NCBI GenBank assembly: GCA_910583725.1
Contig: CAJTXZ010000001.1
Location: forward strand, 62,001-126,000
DNA: 64,000 nt
Source: an uncultured Vampirovibrio sp.
Lineage (GTDB): Bacteria > Cyanobacteriota > Vampirovibrionia > Gastranaerophilales > Gastranaerophilaceae
Direction: 5' to 3'
The stretch's first letter is position 1; each line of letters opens with the position of its first letter. Both the position numbers and the translations under genes were made by a program. Positions 36,942 to 44,745 of this stretch are shown in pieces. A model generated the notes under the pieces. That model was not told the origin of the DNA. It saw nothing but the letters and a program-made list of their open reading frames with translations, and made no database searches.

Positions 36942-37644
36942 TTATGATTCAGCTTTGTAAAGCCGGAAAACCGCCGGTAGAGACAAATACCGCCTGATAA
37001 CGTTTATATTAACAGGCTAAAATTCTTGCCTTTTACCAGACACAGTGTACCAAAATGCTTATACGCTAAGGGTTTAGAAGTCTTTTGCACATTGATAAGT
37101 TTCAGGGGGGTAGGCTATATATTACTCCAAAAGCTTCGCGCTTTGCGGCTTTTGAGACTTTATGCGGAGTTATTTGCTTATGCTTACTGTGCTTAAAATA
37201 GCGAAAATAGCTGCTATTTCAGTGTTTTACAGAAGAGGTGGTCTGTTTTTCGTACATACAGGCTTTTTCGCGCATTCTTGTTTTTATTATGCAATCCGAT
37301 TGGGCTTTTTGCAGGAGGCGTTTGGCTGCAAACTTTGCTGTTGGCACGTTTCACACGGTTGCATATTCGGCTTAGCGCTCATATAGGAAGTATAGCTTGG
37401 TTTTGACGTTTGGATTTATACCGATGTATTTATTCATGGTGGCTTTGCGCCTTGTGCTGCCTTGCTTTTAGAGGTTTACCGCAGACGTTTATATGTAGTT
37501 TTGAACTTCCTGCAGCTTGGCGTACAGCATAAAGGCACGCGCTACAGTGTTTTAATAGGTTTTGACGGAGTTTATTTCCTTCACTAGTGCTTTTTGGCGG
37601 TTGGGCTCAGTGGAGATTACCTATATACTTGTTTTTTACGCCTA

Positions 37645-37887
37645 CGCTTCTGTCCGTCTTGTGTGCGCTTGCACCCGGGCGGCGGCTGTGCGGGAAGCGC
37701 CTCAGATGCCGGGACTGATGCTAACTATTGCCACCCGCCCATATTTTGGTCAAGCCAGGGGTTTAGAGATGGCTGTTATCAGGCATTTGCGCTTGGTAGT
37801 GGCGGTGTATTCAGCTCAGGGCTTTGCTATGTGACGGGCAGCACGGGTAAATGCAGCCATAACTATGCCTTTTCGGTGCGCTGTTAG
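37645..37887 (+). pseudogene. Cassette 1, start-less lectin-like C-terminus
   Basis: Frame reads RFCPSCVRLHPGGGCAGSAS, then YCHPPIFWSS, a variable stretch, then HNYAFSVRC and a TAG stop. The GSVQC block is replaced by a Gly-rich one. It ends exactly after C, like cassette 4. No promoter or start for this frame. Confidence 0.7.
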
Positions 37888-38061
37888 TTTTGCAGACGGG
37901 ACAGGCTTTTTAAGCATACCCCGGCAAGGATTTGTATACTAAAAAGCCCACCATAGAAGCGTTTGTTCGGTTTTACAGCCGTTAGCCCGGGCATTACGAG
38001 GATTTCACGCTTGTATATCAAAGTTGATTGTTTAAACTTTACAAAGACGGAAAGCCTTGCA

Positions 38062-38274
38062 GGCTCTGTGCAGTGCCACTTTTCATACCGCTGTGCGGGT
38101 GCCGCGTCAAAGTCCGGTTATCCTGACGCGTGCTGGGCAAAAGCCCTATGGGCAGGCACTTTTGGCAGCGGCATGAGTTATTTTGACCGTTCTTTTGATA
38201 ACGGAAATTTTTATGAGCAGCTTTCAGATGCTAGCCATGCCTTTTCGGTGCGCTGGTTGGATTTCCAACATTAG
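38062..38274 (+). pseudogene. Cassette 2, start-less lectin-like C-terminus
   Basis: Begins at GGCTCTGTGCAGTGC and reads GSVQCHFSYRCAGAASKSGY, then CWAKALWAGTFGSGMSYF, variable residues, and SHAFSVRWLDFQH before the stop. The C of SVRC is W, so the reading continues for six residues. Confidence 0.7.
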
Positions 38275-38655
38275 ATTACCCTATTTTACTTGTGCCAGGC
38301 GGATTTATGGCTACATACCGTCTCGGAATGTTTAAAATTAGTGCATTTCGGGGCTTTTCGCTTGTAATATAGCTGCTGAGCGGTTTTTGCCCAGCTTCTG
38401 TATATTGGCCCCAAAAGCACTCTCTGAGCGGACTCTTCGGTTTTTGCACTCCCTCGGCCCAGTGTCAAGTGTGCATTTTTGCCTTACATATGCGTTCTAT
38501 TAGAAGCCAGGACAGGCACCAACAGCTTATACGCTTACAGCTCAACGGTTTCACTACATACGATCCCGCAAGTTTAGGCGTTTTGGGATATAACATACGG
38601 GCGATAGTTCAGGCACATTTTATATTGCCGGTTCCGACAGACCCGTGCAGCTAGA

Positions 38656-38868
38656 GGCTCTGTGCAGTGCACTGAGGGGGGCTACTGTGAGGGCTCTGCC
38701 GGAGGTTTACCGCAGGATGGATGGTGCTACCCGCGCAGTATTTGGTCTTCCTCCCTTTCGGCAGACTTTATATTTCACACAGGATGGCTTAATTCAGGCA
38801 GGCTGATTGATGACGGCTGTCACTCGGAAGGCGGGTGCAGCGGGCTTTTAAGCTTTTCGGTGCGCTGA
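38656..38868 (+). pseudogene. Cassette 3, start-less lectin-like C-terminus
   Basis: Reads GSVQCTEGGYCEGSAG, then WCYPRSIWSSSLSADF, a variable part with an extra cysteine pair, and LLSFSVR followed at once by TGA. The 5' edge GGCTCTGTGCAGTGC and 3' edge TTTTCGGTGCGCTG are exact. Confidence 0.72.
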
Positions 38869-39387
38869 TTTCATCCGGATTTGGGAAGATACAGGCAGGA
38901 TACTCGTTGGCAGACGCCACACTGAAAAGCAGACTATATCTGCTGTACAGAATTTTTACGGTTATATGCCGCAGTATTTCCACTTTGGGGCGGTCTGTTT
39001 TTAGTTCAAGTAGACACGGGTATGATTTATGGCGAGCCGACAAACTTAGTCTTACAGGCTCTTTTGCAGGCTGCGAGCGTTATATAGATTCTATAAGGGC
39101 TATACCCAGCTTGGTTTGCTGCGTTTGCTGCCTTAGAAGTAGCCACAGATGTTACCTGCAGAAAGTTTATATGCTTTTAGAGAGACGTTAGACTGCTTCC
39201 GTAAGGCTTTACGAGATATTTACAGCGGGTCTTGATACTGGTATTAGCGTAGAAAAACCTCGCCCCCGCTAAGTTTACACGGCAAGTATTCTATACAGAG
39301 TTGTGGCATAGACGTGCAGAGTTTGTATGGCTTTGAGCTTTTATTTAAGAGCTTTCAGGGGTTTTAGTACATATTCTGTTAGCGTGG

Positions 39388-39597
39388 CTTCTGTGCGACT
39401 CTCAGCCGGCAGGCTCTGTGCAGTGCTATTGGGCCGGGGCCTGTGCGGGCGCTGCAGCCTTAGACTCCGCTAAAGCAGACCTTTGTTTTCCTCATGCGCT
39501 TTGGGGCAGTGAGTCTGCTTCGGCGCACTTTCTTCAGGGTTCTGTAGGCCTCACGCTTGATTACTACAGGGTTTACGCCTTTTCGGTGCGCTGTTAG
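39388..39597 (+). pseudogene. Cassette 4, start-less lectin-like C-terminus
   Basis: Reads LLCDSQPAGSVQCYWAGACA, then LCFPHALWGSESASAHF, a variable part, and VYAFSVRC with TAG directly after. There is no in-frame ATG, GTG or TTG upstream that gives a sensible protein. The first 66 bases (39387-39452) are identical to cassette 5 at 39851-39916, after which the two diverge completely. Confidence 0.75.
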
Positions 39598-39851
39598 TCT
39601 TCTGGCTTTGCATTAGGGGCTCAGAAGTCTGAGTATTTATTACTACTACTTTTTGTACATATAAATACTCCCTTATATTTTGTCGCAGTGCGGTTTTTTA
39701 GGCCGTTTCCCGACTTTTTTCCAGAGCTATTTTACGCTTGCAACAGCTGCTGTACAGTGTTTTGCTTACGGCTGCGCGGCCTGGTCCTTGTTTTAGGAGC
39801 GTTCTCTCACCGTTCGCATCGGGTTTTTCTATGCGCTCGTTGTATATGCAG

Positions 39852-40055
39852 CTTCTGTGCGACTCTCAGCCGGCAGGCTCTGTGCAGTGCTATTGGGCCG
39901 GGGCCTGTGCGGGCGCCGTATCAGACAGCTGCTTTCCTGCTGATACCTGGTCGAGCGGATTTATATCCGGCGAAGATTATTATGACGCCTGGCTTTGGGC
40001 AGGAGGTTATGATTACGGCAGCAGGGCCCACACCCATGCCTTTTCGGTACCTGTG
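39852..40055 (+). pseudogene. Cassette 5, start-less lectin-like C-terminus
   Basis: Same first 22 residues as cassette 4, then AVSDSCFPADTWSSGF, a variable region (EDYYDAWLWAGGYDYG) and HAFSVPV. The 3' edge has changed (TTTTCGGTACCTG), so the stop is lost and the frame runs on into the spacer. Confidence 0.72.
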
Positions 40056-40370
40056 TCTTGGGTTTGGATTATTGCCTTGCAGGGCGAAGAATGCTGCAGC
40101 ATATGCAGCCTTTGGTTTAGAAGGCTTGATACCACTCTTTATCACGGCATTAAAGATTTTTCGGCACAGCCTATCATTTCTTGTGCGCAGCTTTGGGGCT
40201 TCAAAGTATTGCACTATTGGGTTTTACGTCTAAATAGATTATGCAGGCGGCGCTATGCATTATACAGAGGGCCTTTCACCTGTATACCAGGAGCTTATTT
40301 TGCTGTTTATCCGGGTTTTACAGGGCGTATTATTATAGTACACAAACCTAATAGGACTAAAGACCCAGAT

Positions 40371-40562
40371 TTTTTTTGCGCTATTTATGCACTACGGATA
40401 CGGGGCGATGGCTGTGCGGGTGCCTCTGGTAGCGGTTTTTGCGGCCCGTACCACTTTTGGTCAGGCACAGCAAGCTCCGGCGGTTATATGGCATTCTGGC
40501 TAAATAGCAGCACAGTGGGCTCCGGTGCTAGAGGCCCTATTGAGGCTTATTCGGTGCGCTGT
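40371..40562 (+). pseudogene. Cassette 6, start-less lectin-like C-terminus
   Basis: In the same open frame as cassette 5 but separated by about 315 bases. Reads GDGCAGASGSGFCGPYHFWS, then SSGGYMAFWLNSSTVGSG and IEAYSVRC. The GSVQC block is not recognisable. Confidence 0.68.
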
Positions 40563-40762
40563 TGCCGGATGGATTTGGTATCAATACACAGAGCCGAGGT
40601 ATGACGCATTTGTCTGGCACATCAAGGTTTTCTGGTGGTAGTTCTCCGGACAGTATTACTGTTTAAGGGTTTCAAGAGTATTATACTACATATTTGCCCA
40701 CTGCAGGCCGCTTTAGCCCGCCCGCAAAGACTGTAAGATTATCCAAAATCGGGCTTTGGGCA

Positions 40763-40966
40763 GGCTCTGTGCAGTGCGCCTCTTATGCGGGCTGCACTGG
40801 GGCGACAAACAGCCAGTGTTACCCGCGTAATATCTGGTCGGGCTCTTTTATCGGAGAGGGTTATTACCGAGGGTATATACTAAGAAGCGGTTCGCTTGGC
40901 ACAGACACGTGTGATGAACCGGGAAAGTGCGTTCCAGAGCTTAGCTTTTCGGTGCGCTGTGTTTAG
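40763..40966 (+). pseudogene. Cassette 7, start-less lectin-like C-terminus
   Basis: Reads GSVQCASYAGCTGATNSQCY, then PRNIWSGSFIGEGYYRGY, a variable part with an extra C..C pair and ELSFSVRCV, then stop. It ends with the same FSVRCV as the prepilin domain and is one of the best-preserved cassettes. Confidence 0.75.
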
Positions 40967-41367
40967 AGGATTGGCGCCCCCGGTGCTAATGTCGGGCCTT
41001 GCGGCGTAAAAGGCTTTCTATAGGCAGGCTGGGGCAATTTTTGCAGCGCAAAACATAGTTTGAGGACAATTTTACCGTATACCGCAAATTAAACGGGAAC
41101 TTTGTATTGGCTTTAGCGCTTGCCTTTAGCTGTGCTTCAGTATTGGCAACAGATATTATTTTGTATACTCTGGAGTATGAGATATTGCACTACATTTTTT
41201 AAGACAGGCAAGAAAGAGTATACGGAAGGCTTTTAGACTGTCCCACGGCTTTATTTAGCGCAGCATGGGGTTTTTAAGAGTTGGGATGGCTGAATAACAT
41301 TACTATTCAAAGGTTTCACGGCTAATCTATATAAGATCACAGGATACAACTATCAACACCGGCTAAG

Positions 41368-41517
41368 AGCGGCTGTGCGGGCGGCACCGGCGGAGAATGC
41401 TGGCCATCACATGTATGCTCAGGCAAGGGCGGCGGGAGTGTCAGTGTTACAGGGTGGCTTGGGGGCACTTTTGGCTATGGAGAGAGGGGCAGTAGCTATG
41501 GCTTTTCGGTGCGCTGT
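41368..41517 (+). pseudogene. Cassette 8, short start-less lectin-like C-terminus
   Basis: Reads SGCAGGTGGECWPSHVCSGK, a glycine-rich variable part (TGWLGGTFGYG) and SSYGFSVRCM. The 5' GSVQC block is missing and W of the WS motif is C, so it is more decayed. Confidence 0.62.
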
Positions 41518-41704
41518 ATGGATTTGACAGCAAAGACGACATACTGCTGTTTTTCTGTTGTTGTTTGCTAGTTTACAGGCCCATATCAGCCACTTTAGCG
41601 GACTCATGCACTGTATACGCAGCTATATCGGCGCAGGGCTTTACTTAACGAGGGCTATCATATGCAGTACGACACAAGCAGCCAAAATACAGCATACGTC
41701 AGGT

Positions 41705-41917
41705 TTACAGCTGTGCGACGATGGCGGCGGAGCCTCCGTGCGATGTGACGCTTACTGGGGCAATTGTGTAGGCTCGTCTACGGGCGGGTGTCACCCTGTG
41801 CACTTCTGGTCCAGTTCGGCTGCAGAGACCACTGGCACTTACCATAATATCTATTATAGGGGTGGGGTGGTACATCCTTATGTAGAAACTTCTACAACTG
41901 CCTATTCGGTGCGCTGC
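41705..41917 (+). pseudogene. Cassette 9, start-less lectin-like C-terminus
   Basis: Reads LCDDGGGASVRCDAYWGNC, then GGCHPVHFWSSSAAETTG, a variable part with HNIYYRGG and TTAYSVRC. The frame runs on into the 65-base tandem repeats that copy its 3' edge. Confidence 0.7.
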
Positions 41918-42065
41918 TTGCTCCTCGCCCTAAACGGGTACAGTGGCAAAGCCACTTTTCACCCTTGGCTGCGGTGCGCTGCTTGCTCCTCGCCCTAAAC
42001 GGGTACAGTGCCAAAGCCACTTTTCACCCTTGGCTGCGGTGCGCTGCTTGCTCCTCGCGTATTTG
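41907..42065 (+). repeat. 65-bp tandem repeat seeded on a cassette 3' edge
   Basis: The unit starting CGGTGCGCTGCTTGCTCCTC begins at 41907, 41972 and 42037, giving exact 65-base periods with one visible substitution (GTGGCAAAG to GTGCCAAAG). The third copy is truncated at 42057, and a degenerate further copy follows near 42090-42140. The unit begins with the conserved end of cassette 9. Confidence 0.85.
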
Positions 42066-42434
42066 TATGGCTTTGGCGGGCACACATTCTTGCTCTTCGC
42101 AAGTCTGCTTTCGCCCTCAGCTGCGGTGTGCCTCTTGCTTATTGTCTTATACGCGTTTACTGCAGGCTTTAGTTTACGGTATTATGTTTGGTTATTGGTT
42201 TTGGAAGCAAGGCCCGCTTGATACATCAGGCTGCGGCGTGTCTTTTTCTTCCTCGGGTTAAATGCATCTTCGGACTTGTTCTTTGTAAGCCCTGCTTAAC
42301 AAGCTTTGGCGCTGTTTTTACATCTTAGCCTAGGAAGGATTTGTTGTATTATAAAATTGTAAACAAATGTTACGATTTTCAATATTTTTTGAATTTACTA
42401 GCAAAAAAAATTATTAGGGGTTTTAAATGTATAC

Positions 42435-42464
42435 TTGATAAAAATTTAATGTGTTGTGTAATAA
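42435..42464 (+). promoter_or_regulatory. Probable promoter of the nucleotidyltransferase
   Basis: TTGATA at 42435-42440, an 18-base spacer and TAATAA at 42459-42464, 25 bases before the ATG. AAAGGAGA precedes the start by about 7 bases. Confidence 0.55.
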
Positions 42465-42488
42465 TAAAAAAATAAAGGAGAAAGAATT

Positions 42489-43658
42489 ATGAGACTTGGT
42501 GCAGTATCACCCAATTATCAAGCAACAGCGTTTAAAGGCACTACTTTTACCACATCAACAAAAAATAACGGCAACTATGTTGAAGACAGTACTTTGCAGC
42601 CATTTAGAGACAATTTTCAAGACAAAATTGCAGAAAGAAAAGAATGCAAGGACTTTGGTTCATTAAAAGATAATACAGAAATGTACAGCCTTGGTGCAGG
42701 CAAGGGCAGCAGATTTAGCGACTTGGCAGAATTCCAAGACCCGCAAGCCAATAAAATTAGTTTTGGCATGCCTCTTGTTGATGGCAACTACTTCCATATG
42801 GCAGACCCGGCATTAGCTTTAGGTGTTCCGTTTGCAGATAACAATGGCATCAAAAGAAAAAATGCGGAAGTTGCAAGAGGTACATTTGCAGAGATTGTTG
42901 ATGATGCCCAAAAATTAAGAGATGCAGGCAAACCGCAAAAGAATGTAATTGTTTGCTGCGGCGATAATTTATTCCATACCGACAAACCGTTTGAACTTGA
43001 TTACTTTATGAAAGATGTAATTAATGACCCTACAAAACAGATGGGTTTAGTTGGCGTTGAACGTGAACCCGAAGAAGTGGTTAAAAAGTTTGGCGTATTA
43101 GATGTAATTCCAACAGATAAAGATGATGTTATGCAGCTGGATGGCTTTGTCGAGAAACCAAAAACTGTTGAAATTGCCCGTGCATTTGAAACACCAAATG
43201 GCAAATGCATTGCAAATACTGGTATGTTTGTAATCAAGGCTGAAGCTATGGAATGGTTGATGGACGAACTTGAAAAAGATCAAATGTTTATTGCTAAAGA
43301 CCAAGATGAACCATATGACTTTGCTGTTGCTTGCCAAAAAGTTCAGGAAAAATACGGCAAAGAAAAATGTGATGTTAAACTTGTTCAAACCTGGGAAGAC
43401 GCTGGCGAACCAAAGGCATTATATAATACAATCAAAGAAATGCAAAAAGGTAAATTCCTCACAAACTTTGCAAAAGATGATCAAAGAATGATACAAGAAT
43501 CTATGAAGAGAATTTTTGATGGAAAAACACTTCTTGCATCTCAAGCTGCTCTTAATGAGTACGGAACAGCATCTAATTATACCAACAAGTCAGATATAGT
43601 TGCAGTGCCAAAAGGCATAGATGTAAAAAATATTGATGGTGTTGATGTTGTAGTATAA
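42489..43658 (+). CDS. Sugar-phosphate nucleotidyltransferase-like protein
   Basis: 389 residues with a GlgC/RmlA-type nucleotidyltransferase core. The glycine-rich loop is YSLGAGKGSRFSDLAEF near residue 68. VIVCCGDNLFHT near 155 holds the metal-binding aspartate, MQLDGFVEKP near 217 carries the E-K-P motif, and IANTGMFVIKAEAM near 240 follows. The first ~55 residues (MRLGAVSPNYQATAFKGTTF) are extra and not part of the usual fold. It probably makes a nucleotide sugar, but the substrate is not evident. It stands alone, just right of array 1. Confidence 0.8.
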   Translation: MRLGAVSPNYQATAFKGTTFTTSTKNNGNYVEDSTLQPFRDNFQDKIAERKECKDFGSLKDNTEMYSLGAGKGSRFSDLAEFQDPQANKISFGMPLVDGNYFHMADPALALGVPFADNNGIKRKNAEVARGTFAEIVDDAQKLRDAGKPQKNVIVCCGDNLFHTDKPFELDYFMKDVINDPTKQMGLVGVEREPEEVVKKFGVLDVIPTDKDDVMQLDGFVEKPKTVEIARAFETPNGKCIANTGMFVIKAEAMEWLMDELEKDQMFIAKDQDEPYDFAVACQKVQEKYGKEKCDVKLVQTWEDAGEPKALYNTIKEMQKGKFLTNFAKDDQRMIQESMKRIFDGKTLLASQAALNEYGTASNYTNKSDIVAVPKGIDVKNIDGVDVVV

Positions 43659-43687
43659 GTTACACAAATAAATTGTTTAATCATACA

Positions 43688-43712
43688 AACCCCCGAAGAT
43701 TTCGGGGGTTTT
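43688..43712 (+). terminator. Terminator after the nucleotidyltransferase
   Basis: AACCCCCGAA and TTCGGGGGTT form a perfect 10-bp stem followed by T residues, 30 bases after the stop. Confidence 0.9.
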
Positions 43713-43771
43713 ACCATTTTGTGTCTTTGTCTTACAAATCTAACAAAGTAGTTGTTATATTCTGACGCCGA

Positions 43772-43910
43772 TTAATTAAATCCAAATTCGTCCCTGTCCA
43801 TAATTTCTTTTAGGGCTTTTTTTAGATATGTTTGGTAGGGTATGCCAAGTTTTTGAGCAATTTTTTTCGCTCTTTTTACTTCAAGTTCAGACTAGCAAAA
43901 ATTTACTGTG
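43772..43910 (-). pseudogene. Remnant of a ribbon-helix-helix antitoxin (BrnA/CopG-like)
   Basis: The frame reads SELEVKRAKKIAQKLGIPYQ, then TYLKKALKEIMDRDEFGFN and a TAA stop. This is the C-terminal part of small ribbon-helix-helix antitoxins. Directly upstream the same frame has TAG in a conserved-looking TVNFC-stop-SELEV context, and no start codon lies between. No toxin partner gene is adjacent, so it is likely a dead remnant. Confidence 0.6.
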
Positions 43911-43971
43911 GCAGTGTTTCAAATACAACATTATATTAAAGGTGCGCTAAGAATAATGACTAATATGTTTA

Positions 43972-44259
43972 TTAAAGCGGCACTATGTCCAGTTTATAGC
44001 CAAGGGGAACTAAAATTTTAAGTAAAGTATCAATTTGCGGTGCGGTTTTTGAACGTTCAATCCTTGCAAGATATTCCTGCTTTATATTGCAACGTTTTGC
44101 AAATTCGGCCTGGGTTAAACCCAGCTGCTTTCTTATTTCTATGATTTTTCCCATAAGTTCAACTTTTAAATCTATCTGTGCAAGTTCCTCTTTGGATAAT
44201 TCAAGTGAATCTTTAAACTTTGACCATTCTGCGCTGTGTTTTACATCTTGATTATTCAT
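43972..44259 (-). CDS. higA: HigA-like XRE antitoxin
   Basis: 95 residues with a central helix-turn-helix: IIEIRKQLGLTQAEFAKRCNIKQEYLARIERSK, as in HigA/XRE antitoxins, and a C-terminal strand GYKLDIVPL. It starts 4 bases after the end of the toxin gene, the usual toxin-first higBA order. It should neutralise the toxin and repress the operon at the palindromes upstream. Confidence 0.88.
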   Translation of the reverse strand: MNNQDVKHSAEWSKFKDSLELSKEELAQIDLKVELMGKIIEIRKQLGLTQAEFAKRCNIKQEYLARIERSKTAPQIDTLLKILVPLGYKLDIVPL

Positions 44260-44263
44260 TATT

Positions 44264-44641
44264 TTACAGATTCCTTTCGTTGAAATTTTTTATTAGTTTA
44301 AGAGCTTTTTCAATTTGCCTTTTCGGGGTTTTTTGTGTCTTTTTTGTAAAATGATTCAGAATAATATATCTGTTTTCTTGTTTATAAACAAAGAAAAATC
44401 TATCTCTCAGCGGGCGAAGTTCATATATTTGTCCTTCGGATTGGATATGTTTAACATATGGTTCACCAATTTCTGTTCCGTATGTTTCAAGGATTTCCAT
44501 ATATTCAACAATTTTGTTTAGTTTTATTCTGGCATCTTTGGATTTTATGGATTTTTGTTTTAAATCCCAAATATATTCCTGAGCTTCACTATTGCCATTT
44601 TCATCTTGCCAAAAAACAATTTTATATTTTTCTTCATATAT
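44264..44641 (-). CDS. higB: HigB/RelE-like toxin with non-canonical or lost start
   Basis: Ribosome-dependent mRNA interferase of the RelE/HigB (Gp49-like) type. The core is YVKHIQSEGQIYELRPLRDR, FFFVYKQENRYIILNHFTKK and TPKRQIEKA. The first ATG (44500) would give only 78 residues and drop the family N-terminus. The frame is open upstream and encodes it (KYKIVFWQDENGNSEAQEY, then IKLNKIVEYM). No ATG, GTG or TTG is in frame there; an ATA lies at 44641, and an ATG at 44638 is out of frame by one base. The gene is either frameshifted at its start or uses a rare start. The operator palindromes are directly upstream. Confidence 0.75.
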   Translation of the reverse strand: MYEEKYKIVFWQDENGNSEAQEYIWDLKQKSIKSKDARIKLNKIVEYMEILETYGTEIGEPYVKHIQSEGQIYELRPLRDRFFFVYKQENRYIILNHFTKKTQKTPKRQIEKALKLIKNFNERNL

Positions 44642-44643
44642 TC

Positions 44644-44670
44644 TACTAATATTAGTATAACTAATTAGTT
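44644..44670. promoter_or_regulatory. Twin palindromic operator of the HigBA-like pair
   Basis: TACTAATATTAGTA (44644-44657) and AACTAATTAGTT (44659-44670) are two perfect palindromes separated by one base, directly before the toxin frame. Typical placement for antitoxin autorepression. Confidence 0.7.
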
Positions 44671-44745
44671 ATTAAAATGCAATACTTATCAGCGCACCAG
44701 CGATAATTTTTCAAACAAAATGAAGTACACCGCCTGATTATTACA

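Larger units (their letters stand above)
36876..42260 (+). repeat. Silent lectin-domain cassette array 1 (at least nine cassettes)
   Basis: A 5.4-kb stretch with higher G+C than its surroundings and no complete gene. It holds a left leader, then at least nine same-direction fragments encoding C-type-lectin-like C-termini, each about 400-700 bases apart measured end to end. Spacers are visibly T/G-rich and A-poor on the plus strand and full of stops. None of the cassettes has a ribosome-binding site plus start that would make a natural protein. Segments near 37,150-37,390 look like a decayed further cassette (ends A-Y-S-A-stop). Interpretation as a donor reservoir is inference. Confidence 0.75.

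Noticed and set aside
39921..40214. Minus-strand ORF of 97 codons within array 1
   Set aside because: It is a shadow of cassette 5 in the opposite frame, without ribosome-binding site or recognisable protein features.
39738..40604. 288-codon plus-strand ORF spanning cassettes 5 and 6
   Set aside because: It joins two cassettes through spacer sequence of unnatural composition (cysteine- and tryptophan-rich, no domain); better read as two silent cassettes with a lost stop.
36876..42260. Diversity-generating retroelement as explanation for the cassettes
   Set aside because: The lectin-like fold fits, but no reverse-transcriptase gene, accessory gene or template repeat is visible in the window, and cassette centres differ in length and at all bases, not only at adenines. 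It cannot be excluded genome-wide.
36876..42260. Integron-type cassette array
   Set aside because: No tyrosine recombinase gene is present and the cassette edges lack paired attC-like core sites; cassettes are domain fragments, not whole genes.
36876..42260. CRISPR array
   Set aside because: Repeated words are short, lie inside coding-like units of variable length and spacing, and no cas genes are present.
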